From Flavobacterium sp. LHD-80 (GTDB lineage Bacteria; Bacteroidota; Bacteroidia; Flavobacteriales; Flavobacteriaceae): DNA of 64,000 bases. Position numbers and translations under genes: made by a program. Location of the stretch: positions 310,001 to 374,000 of the forward strand of contig NZ_JAVFVS010000011.1 in NCBI RefSeq assembly GCF_030929605.1, read 5' to 3'. Below, piece by piece: positions 7,600 through 16,817 of the stretch (within the stretch, counting starts at the first letter, position 1; each line of letters starts with the position of its first letter). The notes under the pieces are model-generated. The model was not told the DNA's origin. It ran no database searches and was given only the letters and a program-made list of their open reading frames with translations.

Positions 7600-10500
7600 A
7601 TGAACTTTAAAGAATTATTAAACAAAGGAGCAAACTATTGCTTCACTCTTGTTTTCTTATTGTGCTTGCTTATGAGTAGTCAGGTAAATGCACAGACTAC
7701 AACTATTGAGGGGACCGTTAAGGATGCTGCCGGACTTACTTTGCCGGGAGTTAATGTACTTGAAAAAGGGACGAAAAACGGTGTTTCTACTGATTTTGAC
7801 GGACATTATAAGATTAAATTGAATAACCCTAAGGGTATTGTAACTTTTTCTTTTATTGGATTCGGAACTAAAGAAATTGCTGCCGCGGGAAAGACTAAAA
7901 TAGATGTAGTTTTGACTGAAGATTCGAATAACTTAAATGAGGTTGTTGTAATTGGATATGGTACTTCAAAAAAATCTGATTTAACTGGTGCTGTTGCTAC
8001 ATTTTCAGGAAATGAGGTTCGTAAAATTCCTGTTCCTAACGTAGCAGAAGCTTTGACGGGTCGTATTGCCGGAGTATCTGTAACTTCTTCTGAAGGTTCT
8101 CCAGATTCAAATGTTCAAATCAGGATTCGTGGAAATGGTTCTTTAAGCCAGGATGCTTCTCCATTATATATTGTGGATGGATTTCCTGTAAACAACATTA
8201 ATGATATTTCTTCTTCTGATATTGAGACTATGACAGTTCTTAAAGATGCATCATCTACAGCAATCTATGGTTCAAGAGGAGCTTATGGAGTAATTATTGT
8301 TACGACTAAAAAAGGTAAAGATGGTAAAATTGCTGTGAACTTCAATATGTTCTACGGAATGAAACAAATGGCAAATACGATCGATGTTACATCTCCAGAG
8401 GATTATGTGAAATGGCAGTATGAATATGCTTTGCTAGATCAAACTGATAAAACTATTTTGAGCAATCCAAGTTCATACACAAAGTATTTTGGAAACTGGC
8501 AGGATTACGACATGTACAAAGGCATGAAAGGAAATAACTGGCAAAAACAAATTTTTGGACGTACCGGTGAAGTTCAAAGTCGTGACTTGTCAATTCGTGG
8601 TGGATCTGATAAAATAAACTACAATTTTAACTATGCTCATTATGATGAAAAAGCAATCATGATGGGATCTGATTTCAACAGAAACAACTTGTCTCTTGCC
8701 TTAAACAGTAAAGCTTCTGATAAAGTTGATTTGAGTTTTACAGTTCGTTACTCTGATACAGAAATTAATGGTGCAGGTATGAACGAGCAAAATGAGGTTT
8801 CATCTGCAGATTCTCGTTTGAAAAATGTTGTAGGATATGCTCCAATTCCGGTTCCAGGTTTAACTACTGATGATACGGATGAAGCGGTAGCTCAAAATTT
8901 AACGCATCCTTTTGTATCGATTGTCGATAATAACCGTCAACAGTTTAGAAAAAACTTTAATACATTAGGAAGTTTTTCTTGGAAACTTACTTCAGATCTA
9001 GTATTTAAAACAGAATTAGGTTTAGATAACTACAATTACCAAGATTACCGTTTCTACGGACGTACAACGTACTATGTTAAAAACAATCCTGCGGCAGAAA
9101 GACAAAATATGCCAGCTATGATTATGATGGACAGAAAGGATACTCGTTTCAGAAATGCTAATACACTTAATTATGATTTGAAAAAATTAGTTGGTGAAAA
9201 TCATAATTTGAAATTCCTAGCAGGAGAAGAATCTATAGATTATAAAAGAAACGATCTTACAAGTACCATTCAAGGTTATCCTTTGTCTTTTGAATTAGAT
9301 GAAGCGAAAAAATTGACTTCTCAAGGTACACCAATTTCAGTTGATAATTTCTATTATCCAGATGACAAATTGCTTTCTTTCTTTGGACGTGTGAACTATG
9401 ATTATAAAGATCGTTACCTTCTTACTGCAACTTACCGTGCCGATGGATCTAGTAAATTCTTAGGTGATAATAAATGGGGATTCTTCCCGGCAGCAGCAGC
9501 AGCTTGGAAAATTTCTGGAGAAGAGTTTTTGAAAGATGCTTCTTGGATCAACTTGCTTAAATTGAGAGTGAGTTATGGTGAGGCTGGAAATAATAATATT
9601 CCAACAGGACAAATGGTTCAAAGTTTCATCTCTTCTACATCTACTTGGATTAATGGTGTTGATAATTTTTGGGCAGCTTCAAAAACTATGGCTAACCCTG
9701 ATTTGAAATGGGAAACTACTGTTACGCAAAATATTGGTTTAGACTTTGACTTGTTCAAAAACAAAGTGACAGGATCTGTTGAGGTATATAAAAATAAAAC
9801 AAAGGATTTATTGATGCTTTTCCCAATTTCTGGAGGTTATGATAATCAATATAGAAACATGGGTGAAATTCAAAACAGTGGGGTTGAGGCAACTTTGAAT
9901 CTTAATCTTATTGAAAGAGAAAAGTACGGAGTAAGTTTGTCTTTCAACGCGGCATTTAATACTAATAAAATCAATTCGCTTGGTGTAATGAGTAACTTTA
10001 CTGCTGCATCTGGATGGGCTTCTTCATCAATTACAGGAGATTATTTAGTAAATGTAGGACAACCATTAGGTATCATGTACGGATATAAGAGTGATGGACG
10101 TTATGAAGTTGCTGACTTTGATTACGCTGCCGGAGCTTATACTCTAAAAAGTGGCGTGCCAGATGGAAGCACGGTAGTAGGTAAAATGCAACCAGGTGCT
10201 ATGAAATTAAAAGATATTGATGGTGATGGAAAAGTAAATGCTAATGACTTAACTGTTATTGGTAATGCAAATCCAAAAAGTACTGGTGGTATGGTGTTGA
10301 ATGCAAATGCTTATGGATTTGATCTTTCTGCTGCTTTTAACTGGAGCATTGGAAATGATGTTTATAATGCTAATAAAATTGAATTTACTTCTTCAATTCC
10401 GAATGGACAATATAGAAATTTAAGTTCTGAAATGGCAGACGGAAAAAGATGGACTAATCTTGATCCTACTTCTGGACAATTAGTTACAGATCCTACGCAG

Positions 10501-10827
10501 TTGGAAGCTTTAAATGCCAATACAACAATGTGGTCGCCTTATATGCCTCGTTATGTATTCAGTGACTGGGCTGTTGAAGATGGGTCTTTCTTAAGACTTA
10601 ATACTTTGAGTTTAGGTTATACGACGCCAAACGCTTTGACTTCTGCTATAGGAGTGTCTAAGTTGAGATTTTATTTTACTGCAAGTAATGTTTTTGTTTG
10701 GTCTAATTATTCTGGTCCAGATCCTGAATCTTCAACTAGAAGAAATACGCCTTACACACCGGGAGTTGATTATTCAGCTTATCCGCGAAGCAGACAATTG
10801 ATCTTTGGTCTAAACCTTAATTTTTAA
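7600..10827 (+). CDS. SusC/RagA family TonB-linked outer membrane protein
   Basis: A 1075-residue outer-membrane importer for oligosaccharides or other nutrients, energised by TonB. A signal peptide (1-31) is followed by a carboxypeptidase-like regulatory domain (IEGTVKDAAGLTLPGVNVLEKGT, in two parts: IEGTVKDAAG and LPGVNVLEKGT). The TonB box region LNEVVVIGYGTSKKSDLTGA precedes a plug with IRIRGNGSL and PLYIVDGFPV, then a long beta-barrel ending in aromatic Phe (GLNLNF). The spacing to susD is 20 bases, indicating one operon. The promoter carries a palindromic operator, so expression is probably substrate-induced. Confidence 0.95.
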   Translation: MNFKELLNKGANYCFTLVFLLCLLMSSQVNAQTTTIEGTVKDAAGLTLPGVNVLEKGTKNGVSTDFDGHYKIKLNNPKGIVTFSFIGFGTKEIAAAGKTKIDVVLTEDSNNLNEVVVIGYGTSKKSDLTGAVATFSGNEVRKIPVPNVAEALTGRIAGVSVTSSEGSPDSNVQIRIRGNGSLSQDASPLYIVDGFPVNNINDISSSDIETMTVLKDASSTAIYGSRGAYGVIIVTTKKGKDGKIAVNFNMFYGMKQMANTIDVTSPEDYVKWQYEYALLDQTDKTILSNPSSYTKYFGNWQDYDMYKGMKGNNWQKQIFGRTGEVQSRDLSIRGGSDKINYNFNYAHYDEKAIMMGSDFNRNNLSLALNSKASDKVDLSFTVRYSDTEINGAGMNEQNEVSSADSRLKNVVGYAPIPVPGLTTDDTDEAVAQNLTHPFVSIVDNNRQQFRKNFNTLGSFSWKLTSDLVFKTELGLDNYNYQDYRFYGRTTYYVKNNPAAERQNMPAMIMMDRKDTRFRNANTLNYDLKKLVGENHNLKFLAGEESIDYKRNDLTSTIQGYPLSFELDEAKKLTSQGTPISVDNFYYPDDKLLSFFGRVNYDYKDRYLLTATYRADGSSKFLGDNKWGFFPAAAAAWKISGEEFLKDASWINLLKLRVSYGEAGNNNIPTGQMVQSFISSTSTWINGVDNFWAASKTMANPDLKWETTVTQNIGLDFDLFKNKVTGSVEVYKNKTKDLLMLFPISGGYDNQYRNMGEIQNSGVEATLNLNLIEREKYGVSLSFNAAFNTNKINSLGVMSNFTAASGWASSSITGDYLVNVGQPLGIMYGYKSDGRYEVADFDYAAGAYTLKSGVPDGSTVVGKMQPGAMKLKDIDGDGKVNANDLTVIGNANPKSTGGMVLNANAYGFDLSAAFNWSIGNDVYNANKIEFTSSIPNGQYRNLSSEMADGKRWTNLDPTSGQLVTDPTQLEALNANTTMWSPYMPRYVFSDWAVEDGSFLRLNTLSLGYTTPNALTSAIGVSKLRFYFTASNVFVWSNYSGPDPESSTRRNTPYTPGVDYSAYPRSRQLIFGLNLNF

Positions 10828-10847
10828 TTCAGAAAAACTTTCACAAG

Positions 10848-12638
10848 ATGAAACATAAAATATTAATAGCAGGAATGTTTGTTGCAAGTCTTTTTGCTTC
10901 TTGCTCAGACGATTATTTAGATGCTCCAGCACAATCGACATTGGACGAATCAGTTATTTTTTCTAGTCCAGGTTTAGCCGAAGCTGCAATTGACGGCATT
11001 AAGATTCCGTTTGCAGAAACCAACTCATATAGAGGACGTTTTCTTCCTTTTTACGGATTAAATACAGATACAGAATGGTACAACTCATCACAGACTGTAA
11101 GTGATGCTTCAGACTTATGTACGTATGATGCGAAACCGAATAATTCGCAAATGAATACAGCAAATAATTCTTGGGCAATGAGTTACTCAGGTATCGAGCG
11201 TGCCAATATTTGTATTCGTGGCTTGCGTGCTTATGGCAATCCAACTCCTGGATCTCAATTAGGATATTTATTGGGAGAGGCTTTGACCTTAAGAGCAATT
11301 TATTATGCTGATTTGTTAAAAGCTTGGGGAGATCTTCCTGCAAGATTTGAGCCTTTAAACAATGCAACAATTTATATTGGAAAATCAAGCCGTGATGAAA
11401 TTTACAAGCAACTTATAGCTGACTTAGGCGAGGCAGCAACTTTGGTTCCTTGGCCAGGAGAAACTCCAGCTACAAGTAATGTGGAAAGAATCAACAAAGC
11501 TTTCGTAAAAGGGCTTCGTGCTCGTCTAGCGATGGCGGCAAGTGGTTATCAGCAATATCCTGACGGAATCAGAAGAAGTACTGATCCAGCTTTGTCAGTT
11601 GCAAGTATGTATGCTTTGGCTTTAAATGAATCTCGCTCTATTATTGCGAGTGGTTCAGCACATTTGGAATCTTCATTTGAAACATTCTGGAAAAAATACA
11701 ATCAAGAGTATATCGTTGCAGGAGGAGAATCATTATGGGAACTTCCTTTCTCATCAGGTAGAGGCCGTATGTTGTTTACTTTTGCGGTTCGTCATACTAC
11801 AAATGACCAATTTCATGCAAATGGACCAAACCGTGGAGGAACTGCAGGACCGCTTCCAACTGTGTTTTATGATTATGATCAAAAAGATACAAGAAGAGAC
11901 GTGACTTGTGTTCCTTACAAATACGGAACAGCTGTAAACAACGTAGCAAAACAAGAATTAGGAGCTTTGAATACTTGGTATTTTGGAAAATACCGTTATG
12001 AGTGGATGACGCGTTTTGTAACTTCAACAAATGATGACGGTGTAAATAAAATTTATATGCGTTATGCTGAAGTGTTATTGATTGCGGCTGAAGCAGCAAA
12101 TGAAATAGAAGGACCTGCTGCTGCTGCTCAATATTTGAAAGCAGTAAGAGCAAGAGCATTCGCAGCAGCTGATCAGCCAATAAAAGTGGAGGCTTATGTA
12201 AATGCTTTGACTACAAAAGACGCTATGTTTAAAGCACTTGTTGAAGAAAACAAATTTGAGTTTACAGGAGAAATGGAACGTAAACAAAACCTTATCCGTT
12301 GGAATTTGCTTAAAGCAAAAATGGACGAAGCTAAGGCTAACATGAAAGATTTGTCTGCTCGTTCAGGAAAGTATGCTGATGTTCCATCTACTTTATACTA
12401 TAAATTTAAAGCAGATAATGTAAGTCTTGATATCTATGGTTTGAACCGCGGAGAAACTACAAATCCAGGAACCGGTTGGAGCAGTGTTGTATGGACATGG
12501 ACAGGTACAACAGCAGATACTAAAATCAATACTTTGTACAAACCAGGAGTTAATCCTGACAATAGACAATTCTGGCCGATATGGCAAGTATTCCTTGATG
12601 GAAGCAACGGAAAATTGACTAATGATTATGGGTACTAA
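10848..12638 (+). CDS. SusD/RagB family nutrient-binding lipoprotein
   Basis: A 596-residue surface lipoprotein that caps the SusC barrel and binds the substrate. The lipobox LFASCSDDYLD places the lipidated Cys near residue 19. The N-terminal SusD domain contains the helical TPR-like segments (IERANICIRG, LGEALTLRAIYYADLLKAWGD), and the C-terminal SusD domain has RYAEVLLIAAEAANE and EFTGEMERKQNLIRW. The length is typical for the family. It lies directly between susC and a third surface lipoprotein, and the three genes share one orientation with short gaps. Confidence 0.95.
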   Translation: MKHKILIAGMFVASLFASCSDDYLDAPAQSTLDESVIFSSPGLAEAAIDGIKIPFAETNSYRGRFLPFYGLNTDTEWYNSSQTVSDASDLCTYDAKPNNSQMNTANNSWAMSYSGIERANICIRGLRAYGNPTPGSQLGYLLGEALTLRAIYYADLLKAWGDLPARFEPLNNATIYIGKSSRDEIYKQLIADLGEAATLVPWPGETPATSNVERINKAFVKGLRARLAMAASGYQQYPDGIRRSTDPALSVASMYALALNESRSIIASGSAHLESSFETFWKKYNQEYIVAGGESLWELPFSSGRGRMLFTFAVRHTTNDQFHANGPNRGGTAGPLPTVFYDYDQKDTRRDVTCVPYKYGTAVNNVAKQELGALNTWYFGKYRYEWMTRFVTSTNDDGVNKIYMRYAEVLLIAAEAANEIEGPAAAAQYLKAVRARAFAAADQPIKVEAYVNALTTKDAMFKALVEENKFEFTGEMERKQNLIRWNLLKAKMDEAKANMKDLSARSGKYADVPSTLYYKFKADNVSLDIYGLNRGETTNPGTGWSSVVWTWTGTTADTKINTLYKPGVNPDNRQFWPIWQVFLDGSNGKLTNDYGY

Positions 12639-12669
12639 TAACTTTTCTGAAAATTAATAAAGTAAGATT

Positions 12670-14235
12670 ATGAAAGCAAAATATATTATAAAAGGAGCAA
12701 TGGCGGCGTTAGTTCTTGCGTTGTCCTTTTCTTCTTGTGAGACTTTTCAAGAAGAAGTAATTGAGACTTTGGATGTAAACAGAGCGTTTTCTCCGATAGA
12801 TCTTAAAGCCAATGTGCGAAATGAAACTGCAGTAGAGCTGAACTGGACTGCAAAGCCAGATGCAGATCATTACGTAGTTCAATTTAGTGCAGATGATCCT
12901 AAATTTGAAACTATTTTTAAAACAGTAAATGTGGCTCCATCTGAATTGCCTGTAAAAGTGCAACTAGAAGGAGAAACTGTTTATTCCATTCGAGTAAAAG
13001 CAGTAAGTTCAGCAGGTTTAGAAGATTCTACATGGTCGATTACTACGGCAACGACTTTGTCAGAACAGCTTTTTTACCCAGTTCAAGATGCTGATATCGA
13101 GGCAACACAGGTAACTTTAAGATGGGTTCCAAATAGCAACGTAACTCAAATTACTGCTCAACCTGGAGCTATTTCTCATACTATTACAGCAACTGAGAAA
13201 ACTGCCGGAGTTGCTGTTGTTAAGGGGCTTACAGGTGAAACTGCTTATACTGCAACTTTACTAAACGGAACAAAGAAACGTGGTACAGCGACTTTCAAGA
13301 CTGGAATCGATATTGGAACAGGAATCCTAGTTAAAGCTACAGATGATATATTTAAAAAAATCGCTGATGCACCTTCTGGATCTGTTTTAGTTTTCATGAA
13401 TGACGATTTTAGCGCTCAAACTGGAACAATAGCTATAAATAAAACACTAACGCTAAGAGGTTTGAAAACAGGTGATAAATCAAAACTAAAAGTAAACTTT
13501 ACTTTAGCGAATAATCCTGCGAATGCTAGTGAAGAAGTAAGTCTGTCTTTAATTGACTTGGATTTAAACGGAACTGGTACGACAGGAGGCGCAATTGCAA
13601 TTGGTGCAGAATATGCTACAACTTTTGGAAATGTTTTAATAAGCAGTTGTAATGTTCATGATTATCCTTCTCAATTAATGTATGGAAATGGAAAAGCTAA
13701 ATTAAAATCGTTCGCTGTTGAAAATAGTACTATTAAAAATGTAAACATTGCTGGAGTAGCTGATTTTGTCGATTTCAGAACTACTTATGTTGCCAGTGTT
13801 TCTTTAACAAAAAGTACATTTGACAATTGTTCATCACGCGACTTTATCCGTTTAGATGCAGCTGCTGGATTTACAGGAACTGGTTTGACAAGTAATGTGT
13901 TAATTGATCAATGTACTATATACGCTCCTACATTGCCATTGGCAAGTAGAATCTTGTATCTACGCTTTGCTTCAAATACATCAACAGTGCGTAACACATT
14001 GTTTGCGGTTGGTTCGGCAGTTTATACAAATTCAACTGCAACTGCGCCACCGACATTTTTGAATAATAACAATTTCAATTCGCCTAATTTAGCGTTGGTA
14101 GGAAGTAATAATAGACCAGATGCTTCTGCAACTACTTTGGATCCTCAATTTGCAAATGCTGCAGGTGGAAACTTTACAGTTGGAAACCAAACAATAAAAG
14201 ATAAGAAAATAGGTGATCCACAGTGGATTAAATAA
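12670..14235 (+). CDS. Surface lipoprotein with Fn3-like and DUF4957/DUF5123-type domains
   Basis: A 521-residue lipoprotein with lipobox FSSCETF (Cys near residue 23). Residues about 40-130 form a fibronectin type III-like domain (AVELNWTAKPDADHYVVQF). A second, weaker Fn3-like repeat spans about 135-210, and the C-terminal half (about 225-515) is a right-handed beta-helix-like region with repeated short strands and Asn ladders, as in DUF4957 plus DUF5123. Such proteins accompany susC/susD in loci often linked to pectin. It is probably a surface glycan-binding protein. I see no catalytic motif. A terminator closes the operon. Confidence 0.85.
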   Translation: MKAKYIIKGAMAALVLALSFSSCETFQEEVIETLDVNRAFSPIDLKANVRNETAVELNWTAKPDADHYVVQFSADDPKFETIFKTVNVAPSELPVKVQLEGETVYSIRVKAVSSAGLEDSTWSITTATTLSEQLFYPVQDADIEATQVTLRWVPNSNVTQITAQPGAISHTITATEKTAGVAVVKGLTGETAYTATLLNGTKKRGTATFKTGIDIGTGILVKATDDIFKKIADAPSGSVLVFMNDDFSAQTGTIAINKTLTLRGLKTGDKSKLKVNFTLANNPANASEEVSLSLIDLDLNGTGTTGGAIAIGAEYATTFGNVLISSCNVHDYPSQLMYGNGKAKLKSFAVENSTIKNVNIAGVADFVDFRTTYVASVSLTKSTFDNCSSRDFIRLDAAAGFTGTGLTSNVLIDQCTIYAPTLPLASRILYLRFASNTSTVRNTLFAVGSAVYTNSTATAPPTFLNNNNFNSPNLALVGSNNRPDASATTLDPQFANAAGGNFTVGNQTIKDKKIGDPQWIK

Positions 14236-14256
14236 ATATTTTTACAGTTAGTTTTT

Positions 14257-14290
14257 AAAGGGATACAGTTTTTTCTGTATCCCTTTTTTA
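14257..14290 (+). terminator. Terminator of the susCD operon
   Basis: gggatacag at 14260-14268 and ctgtatccc at 14275-14283 form a perfect 9-bp stem with a T6 loop, followed by a T run. Confidence 0.9.
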
Positions 14291-14327
14291 TTTCTTGGCC
14301 CAAATTTGAGAAATTAGTTTCTGGATT

Positions 14328-14900
14328 TTATTCAATTTCTAAATCAAATTTTTCCAAAAGGCCAGCAAGTGCAGTATGTGAAACTTTTGTCTTTTTGACT
14401 TTGTTTTCAGATGGATCAAAAGCATAATTTCGTGAAGTTCTAAAATCTGTTTTTTCCAAATTACACTCCACAAAAGCGGCGTTTGATAAATCACAGTTTT
14501 TAAAAATTGCTAATGATAAATCAGTATTAGAGAAATCGACATCTTTTATCGAGCAGTCGGTAAAATAGGTTTTCTTTAATTTTTTGTAAATGAAAGTAGA
14601 ATAATCTAAAAGACAATCTTCAAAACTCATCGAAAACAAGAAGCTGTTGCTGGCGCTAAAATCAATTCCCATTAATTTACAGCCAATGAATTTCATGTTT
14701 TTTAATCCAGTATTCTTTAAAACTGCTAATGAAAGATTACAGTTTTTGAAGGTAGAATCTAAAAAGTCATTATAGCTTAAATCGCTTTTTGAAAAGTTGC
14801 AATTGATAAATTGACAGTTCACAAATTCAGTATGCGATAAACTTTTTTCAGAATAATCGATCGTGTCGAAAGTTCGGTTTTGATATAATTTTGTTTCCAT
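14328..14900 (-). CDS. Pentapeptide repeat protein
   Basis: A 190-residue protein made almost wholly of A(D/N)LxX-like pentapeptides, such as FVNCQFINCNFSKSDLSYND and DVDFSNTDLSLAIFKNCDLS. It should fold as a right-handed quadrilateral beta-helix. Length and pattern resemble the McbG/Qnr group, whose members shield DNA gyrase from inhibitors, but the loops that define Qnr activity cannot be recognised by eye. A Cys occurs at many repeat positions. The C-terminal helix (ALAGLLEKFDLEIE) resembles the dimerisation tail of that group. No signal peptide is seen, so it is cytoplasmic. A role in gyrase protection is only a possibility. Confidence 0.85.
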   Translation of the reverse strand: METKLYQNRTFDTIDYSEKSLSHTEFVNCQFINCNFSKSDLSYNDFLDSTFKNCNLSLAVLKNTGLKNMKFIGCKLMGIDFSASNSFLFSMSFEDCLLDYSTFIYKKLKKTYFTDCSIKDVDFSNTDLSLAIFKNCDLSNAAFVECNLEKTDFRTSRNYAFDPSENKVKKTKVSHTALAGLLEKFDLEIE

Positions 14901-14927
14901 TTAAATCAGGGAAGAGAGTTTTTAGTT

Positions 14928-15137
14928 TTATTCTAATTCGACACAATCAAAAATAGTATTGTCTGCAAGCAACGTAACAATGTCAAGTTCGCTGTCTATT
15001 CGCAAAATATTGTCACAATCTTCAAGATCAAAATTCCATAAAGTTTCTGGTAATAATTCGTTAAGAAGCGCCGTAGCCGATTCTAATTTTGACGGACTGT
15101 CAACGGAAGTTTTAAACACATAAATCATAATTTGCAT
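14928..15137 (-). CDS. Small protein, paralogue of the protein at 26630-26839
   Basis: A 69-residue acidic protein of unknown function. A beta-alpha-beta-beta pattern is suggested by IYVFKTSV, a helix, FDLEDCDNILRID and a C-terminal strand IFDCVELE. The core FDLEDCDNILRID aligns with FDSESREKILRIE of the 69-residue protein at 26630-26839, and the N-termini (YVFKTSV and EAYKTNV) also match. It lies 27 bases upstream of the pentapeptide gene on the same strand. The internal ATG at codon 4 is an alternative start. The layout recalls small ferredoxin-like folds, but no domain name can be given. Confidence 0.6.
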   Translation of the reverse strand: MQIMIYVFKTSVDSPSKLESATALLNELLPETLWNFDLEDCDNILRIDSELDIVTLLADNTIFDCVELE

Positions 15138-15198
15138 TTTTGAAGTGGCAAATGTCTGAAAAATGTGTTTCTTTTTGCTAGGATTCTATAATCAATAA

Positions 15199-16119
15199 TT
15201 AGGACTTATCAATCATTTTTCGGTATTGAACAGGAGAAATTCCTTCGTGTTTTTTAAAAAATCGGCTAAAATACGATTGATCTTCGTGGCCAACCTGAGT
15301 GGCGATTTCGCTGATAGAAAGCGTAGTTTGAAAGAGTAAGTATTTGGCTTCCAGTAAAATATTCTCATCAATCCATTTTACTGCCGATTTACCAGTTGTG
15401 GTTTTTACGCATTTGTTTAAATGATTGGGAGAAACATTGAGTAAAGAGGCATAATGATTGACTTGATGGCGCGTTTTTATATGAAGATGAATCAATTCTT
15501 TGAACTTGCCGGTTATGATTTCTGCGGCCGAAATACCTTTAGAAGCGGTAACCGAGTTTTTATTCATTTCATAAAACAAAGCAGTCAGATACGTTTGCAC
15601 AATATTGAGATTAGCTAGATTTGTATTGGTATATTCTTTTTCCAAACGTTTTAAAATAGCTGTAATCAAAGGAGCATCTTCGGCAGATAAATGCACTTTT
15701 GGGTTTCCTGAAATTTTCAAGAAATCGAAATCATTTAGAAGCTCACGGCTCCCATATTTGCCAATTAAAATATCAGGATGAAACTGGCAAATGTAGCCGT
15801 CGTAGGTATTGTAAATGTTATCAATCGAAAAAACCTGTCCGGCCGGAACTACGATAATTTCGTTCGGCTTAGTTTCATATTCTTCAAAACCCACATTCAT
15901 TTTATGCGATCCAGATTCGACAAATATTAAAGTGTGGCAAAGATGTTTAGAAGGCGGAACGGGAAATTGCAAATGCATCATTTCTTCGGTTTTCAAACAA
16001 AAAAAATGATCCGAATTGGATTTAAACAGCAAATGCATTGGATTATCTTCTCCAAGAAATTTCTCCCGAAATCCTTTTGCTTCGTAGGTTTTTATTTTTT
16101 CGCCCGTCATTGATCTCAT
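15199..16119 (-). CDS. AraC family transcriptional regulator
   Basis: A 306-residue regulator with an N-terminal cupin-type sensor (about 45-130, with PNEIIVVPAGQVFSID) and a C-terminal AraC DNA-binding domain (about 205-303). The domain shows the two HTH motifs HYASLLNVSPNHLNKCVKTT and ISEIATQVGHEDQSYFSRFF. The ATG is 2 bases after the stop of the upstream 187-residue gene, so the two are probably translated together. Its effector and targets are unknown. The adjacent small proteins or the GH130 gene are candidates by position only. Confidence 0.9.
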   Translation of the reverse strand: MRSMTGEKIKTYEAKGFREKFLGEDNPMHLLFKSNSDHFFCLKTEEMMHLQFPVPPSKHLCHTLIFVESGSHKMNVGFEEYETKPNEIIVVPAGQVFSIDNIYNTYDGYICQFHPDILIGKYGSRELLNDFDFLKISGNPKVHLSAEDAPLITAILKRLEKEYTNTNLANLNIVQTYLTALFYEMNKNSVTASKGISAAEIITGKFKELIHLHIKTRHQVNHYASLLNVSPNHLNKCVKTTTGKSAVKWIDENILLEAKYLLFQTTLSISEIATQVGHEDQSYFSRFFKKHEGISPVQYRKMIDKS

Positions 16120-16121
16120 CT

Positions 16122-16685
16122 TTAATAATACAATCTGAAATCAAGTAATTTGCAAAGCGCATAATGTTTTTGGTACAATTCTTCGACTACTTCTGTCAAG
16201 TCATCGTTTTCCTGATATAAAGTAAAAAAAGCTTTGTCGATCGTTTTGTAACTGGCAATTTTATTATAAGAAGATCCGTAACCAGAAATCGCTCTCGCTC
16301 CGGTAATATCTAGAAAATATTGTGCTTCGTCTTCGTTGAGGTCCAAACGTTTTTTATTGGCAAAATGAATAATTTTCCCTTTCATTTTCCCTTCAAAAAG
16401 TTCGGCTATTTCTTCAAGGCTGTAATAATAATCATGAAGGCAAATGTTGTTTTCTTGCCCAGGCATTACCAGATAAATGATTTCATAATCTTTAAAATTA
16501 TGATCATCATAAAGCAATGTATTCAAGCTTTCTTCTAAGCCTTCAATGGTATCACAAGTTTTGTGAATACTTGCAATTCCTTGGTCAATAGCAATTTCCT
16601 CCAGATTTTTAACCACATCAGTAATGGTAACCTCATCTATGTCCTGAACGCCTTCTAGGCAGAATATAAATTTTTCATTATCCAT
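16122..16685 (-). CDS. Protein of unknown function, possible inactive caspase/CHAT-like fold
   Basis: A 187-residue cytoplasmic protein with no signal peptide. I do not recognise a named family with certainty. The order of a hydrophobic strand (IIYLVMPG, residues 69-76), a helix (SLEEIAELFEG), a second strand (GKIIHFANKK, 103-112) and TGARAISGYG (128-137) recalls bacterial caspase/CHAT-like proteins. In those, the first strand ends in a His-Gly and the second in a catalytic Cys. Here both positions are replaced (Pro-Gly, and Asn/Lys), so any such fold would be non-catalytic. It is coupled to the AraC regulator downstream (2-base gap), which suggests a shared function. Confidence 0.65.
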   Translation of the reverse strand: MDNEKFIFCLEGVQDIDEVTITDVVKNLEEIAIDQGIASIHKTCDTIEGLEESLNTLLYDDHNFKDYEIIYLVMPGQENNICLHDYYYSLEEIAELFEGKMKGKIIHFANKKRLDLNEDEAQYFLDITGARAISGYGSSYNKIASYKTIDKAFFTLYQENDDLTEVVEELYQKHYALCKLLDFRLYY

Positions 16686-16817
16686 ACTTATGTCTTTTGC
16701 TTTCTTTATTAAATCAAAATGTGGTTTTAGACAAAAGTATTTTTTTATGCGGAAAAACTGTTATGCGATCAGGATTTTAACGTGTTTTTTAGATTTGATT
16801 AAAGTTTGAAAATAAAA

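Noticed and set aside
10999..11388. 129-codon frame on the minus strand inside susD
   Set aside because: Shadow of the well-supported SusD gene; no domain or start context.
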